Below are positions 62,707-64,000 of a DNA stretch of 64,000 nt, piece after piece. Made by a program: the position numbers and the translations under genes. Location of the stretch: NCBI RefSeq assembly GCF_003991425.1, contig NZ_CP034346.1, positions 1,277,501-1,341,500 on the forward strand. The letters run 5' to 3'. The number at the start of each line of letters is the position of its first letter. Position 1 is the first letter of the stretch. A model generated the notes under the pieces. It worked only from the letters and a program-made list of their open reading frames with translations, was not told the origin of the DNA and ran no database searches. Source of the stretch: Paenibacillus lutimineralis (GTDB lineage Bacteria; Bacillota; Bacilli; Paenibacillales; Paenibacillaceae).

Positions 62707-62769
62707 TGTAAAATAACCCCGTTTAACCCTCATATGACCATCGAATTTTATACTACTTTCCTAACATCA
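62707..62769. repeat. Dispersed 60-bp repeat, copy 2
   Basis: AAATAACCCCGTTTAACCC...CTACTTTCCTAACATCAT; partner of 60248-60307. It ends about 55 nt before the start of the last gene. Confidence 0.65.
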
Positions 62770-62823
62770 TGCGAATCCAGAAGAATATAGAGTAATTAGT
62801 GAGTGTACAGGAGGTGCCCTTCC

Positions 62824-64000
62824 ATTCAAAAGATAGATCTGGATCGACTTGACAATTTGGCTAAAGTAGTGGAGCATTTGCGACAGACAATGGAGCAGGA
62901 AATCATCGGCATGTCCAAGGATGTAAATTGTCTGCTCCAAAATACAGAAGCGAATTACTCGGAGTATTATGTGCGCACGGCTACTCAAGATGCGGCAAGT
63001 CTGCTCCGGGAGATTGAAATGCTGGCACGGCGATTGGATGATCAAATGCGTGAAAAGGTAAGCGGCCTGAAATATGCCGTAAGTCAATATGCGCAGACAG
63101 ACAAGCAAGTGGAGAAATTGGCTCAAACCCAGCCTTCCTCGTCTTTGTTCAATCATAAATCTCCGTTTCTAGCCGCACAGTGGTCAGATATCACAGGAAA
63201 TAGTCTGTATGGACCTGCGAAGTCCACTACTTCAGAGCCGTTCCCATTCCCCAATTTCTTCGAACAACTTGAGGCTTTTCAGCGGCAAGGAATTATGGAT
63301 CGTTTAGCTCCCTTCCAGGAAGATTCGCGAATTGCTGCTCTTCTACAAACGATGCAGAACCAAGATGCCTTCGCCCAGAAACTCGCCCAAGCAGAACTAA
63401 CCAAAATCGCTGAGGCATTTACGGAAATCGCCCGTAGTCAAAAGGCCTACGTCGTCTATCAGGCTTATGGCCAGCGTGAGTACATGGAGTCGGCTCATCA
63501 ATATGCCGAAGCCCAACGGAAGAAGCTCGAAGAAATGGGCGTATCGGACGAGTGGTATAAAGAAGGCATTGATCTGAGTGATTTTTATCAAGGTGGGTTT
63601 CTTAAGGCCTGTAGATACAATCCGTTAAAAAATGACCGATCACTCTTGCTGGATGATGAAGAGATTAGGGCTTTGTTGGAGCAGGGGATGTTGGGAGAAG
63701 TTGAATTGGATGTGCTTCGTCAGAAATATGACGAGCTGGAAGTCAAGGTACTTCACCGTCTGCAACTCGAGCAGCAGTTGGAGGAATATAATCGCTTGGT
63801 CGCCGAGGAAGATATCCGAAAGATGCAGCAGCTTCTCAAGGATATGAATCTATATCATGGAGAAATCACCGGGAAGTATGAACAAGAGCTGCTAATTGCT
63901 ATAGCTGGATATCAGTATATTGCCAATAATCACAGTACCATGTTTGCCGTGTGGCGTGAATTAAGCGGGTATCATGATGGTAAGGAATTTGAAGTAGACG
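62824..64000 (+). CDS. Coiled-coil protein, possible T7SS/LXG-like polymorphic toxin, partial, ATT start
   Basis: The frame is open for 392 codons to the end of the window. It begins at ATT, 9 nt after AGGAGG; no ATG, GTG or TTG is better placed (GTG 62803 lies upstream of the ribosome site). The first 110 residues (QKIDLDRLDNLAKVVEHLRQ, then TATQDAASLLREIEMLARRL) form a helical hairpin like WXG100/LXG secretion domains. A Pro/Phe-rich segment follows, then a long helical region with YNPLKNDRSLLLDDEEIRALL and LRQKYDELEVKVLHRLQLEQQLEEY. The toxin domain, if any, is beyond the window. Both the family and the start are inferred. Confidence 0.6.
   Translation, partial: MQKIDLDRLDNLAKVVEHLRQTMEQEIIGMSKDVNCLLQNTEANYSEYYVRTATQDAASLLREIEMLARRLDDQMREKVSGLKYAVSQYAQTDKQVEKLAQTQPSSSLFNHKSPFLAAQWSDITGNSLYGPAKSTTSEPFPFPNFFEQLEAFQRQGIMDRLAPFQEDSRIAALLQTMQNQDAFAQKLAQAELTKIAEAFTEIARSQKAYVVYQAYGQREYMESAHQYAEAQRKKLEEMGVSDEWYKEGIDLSDFYQGGFLKACRYNPLKNDRSLLLDDEEIRALLEQGMLGEVELDVLRQKYDELEVKVLHRLQLEQQLEEYNRLVAEEDIRKMQQLLKDMNLYHGEITGKYEQELLIAIAGYQYIANNHSTMFAVWRELSGYHDGKEFEVD

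Noticed and set aside
1..64000. CRISPR arrays, tRNA and rRNA genes
   Set aside because: No regularly spaced direct repeats of 24-40 bp with spacers, no cloverleaf-like sequences and no rRNA segments were noticed by eye.

Overview
The window reads as a chromosomal segment of a Gram-positive, low-to-mid GC Bacillota, most likely Paenibacillus or a close relative. The clues are S-layer-homology (SLH) surface proteins, copper-amine-oxidase-type and DUF6809 proteins, a YpsA homologue, CidA/CidB, GlpP, strong AGGAGG ribosome sites, and binding-protein-dependent sugar-type ABC systems without their own ATPase. I saw no rRNA, tRNA or CRISPR array.

Layout. 1-12.5 kb is mostly housekeeping: an SLH protein tail, alpha-glucan phosphorylase, YpsA, a tandem pair of lipoproteins, a SEC-C protein, an SGNH hydrolase with an oxidoreductase, a soluble chemoreceptor, and a two-part sigma factor of the SigO/RsoA kind beside a YvrJ-like protein. 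13-22 kb holds a short MutS2-like ATPase without Smr domain, a TetR-permease-DUF917-hydantoinase operon with a palindromic operator, and a nuclease-helicase. 23.6-30.3 kb, all on the minus strand, is a probable glycerol-3-phosphate/glycerophosphodiester module: GlpP, binding protein, two permeases, HAD phosphatase and GDPD. A Vat-type acetyltransferase and CidA/CidB follow. 32.4-39.1 kb is a second minus-strand catabolic cluster (FAD oxidoreductase, permease, oxoprolinase-like protein, an unrecognised HExxH protein, RpiR regulator) with a cre-like site upstream. 39-46 kb carries secreted and cell-wall proteins, including a large RCC1-like/SLH protein.

46.6-57.8 kb is the most unusual part. 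Single AT-rich genes, all on the plus strand, alternate with structured elements of roughly 75-200 bp built like integron attC sites: an inner pair of inverted boxes (TATTCACGC/GTGAATA or TATCTACGC/GTAGATAC) flanked by TAAC on the left and GTTA on the right. Sequence following GTTA at the start of a gene unit is the reverse complement of sequence preceding TAAC at the end of that same unit (19/19 bases in one case). This is the signature of circularisable gene cassettes. I see no integrase in the window. The cargo includes an Mrr-nuclease/STAND-NTPase protein with a small coupled membrane protein split by an insertion sequence, a DUF4145 protein, a decayed diadenylate-cyclase-domain gene, a decayed DUF2399 (JetD-like) gene, a membrane coiled-coil protein, a VOC protein, an aspartic-protease-like protein and a type I toxin with its antisense RNA. 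The array therefore looks like a defence-rich cassette store.

57.8-64 kb contains a phosphotransferase, a MOSC protein, a second holin-like toxin/antisense RNA locus related to the first, fragments of duplicated genes (DUF1919, MOSC), small membrane proteins, and the start of a long coiled-coil protein, possibly a polymorphic toxin, that appears to begin with ATT. Several families of short intergenic repeats are scattered through the window, including a GTTCAAAAAAG-ended MITE-like element.
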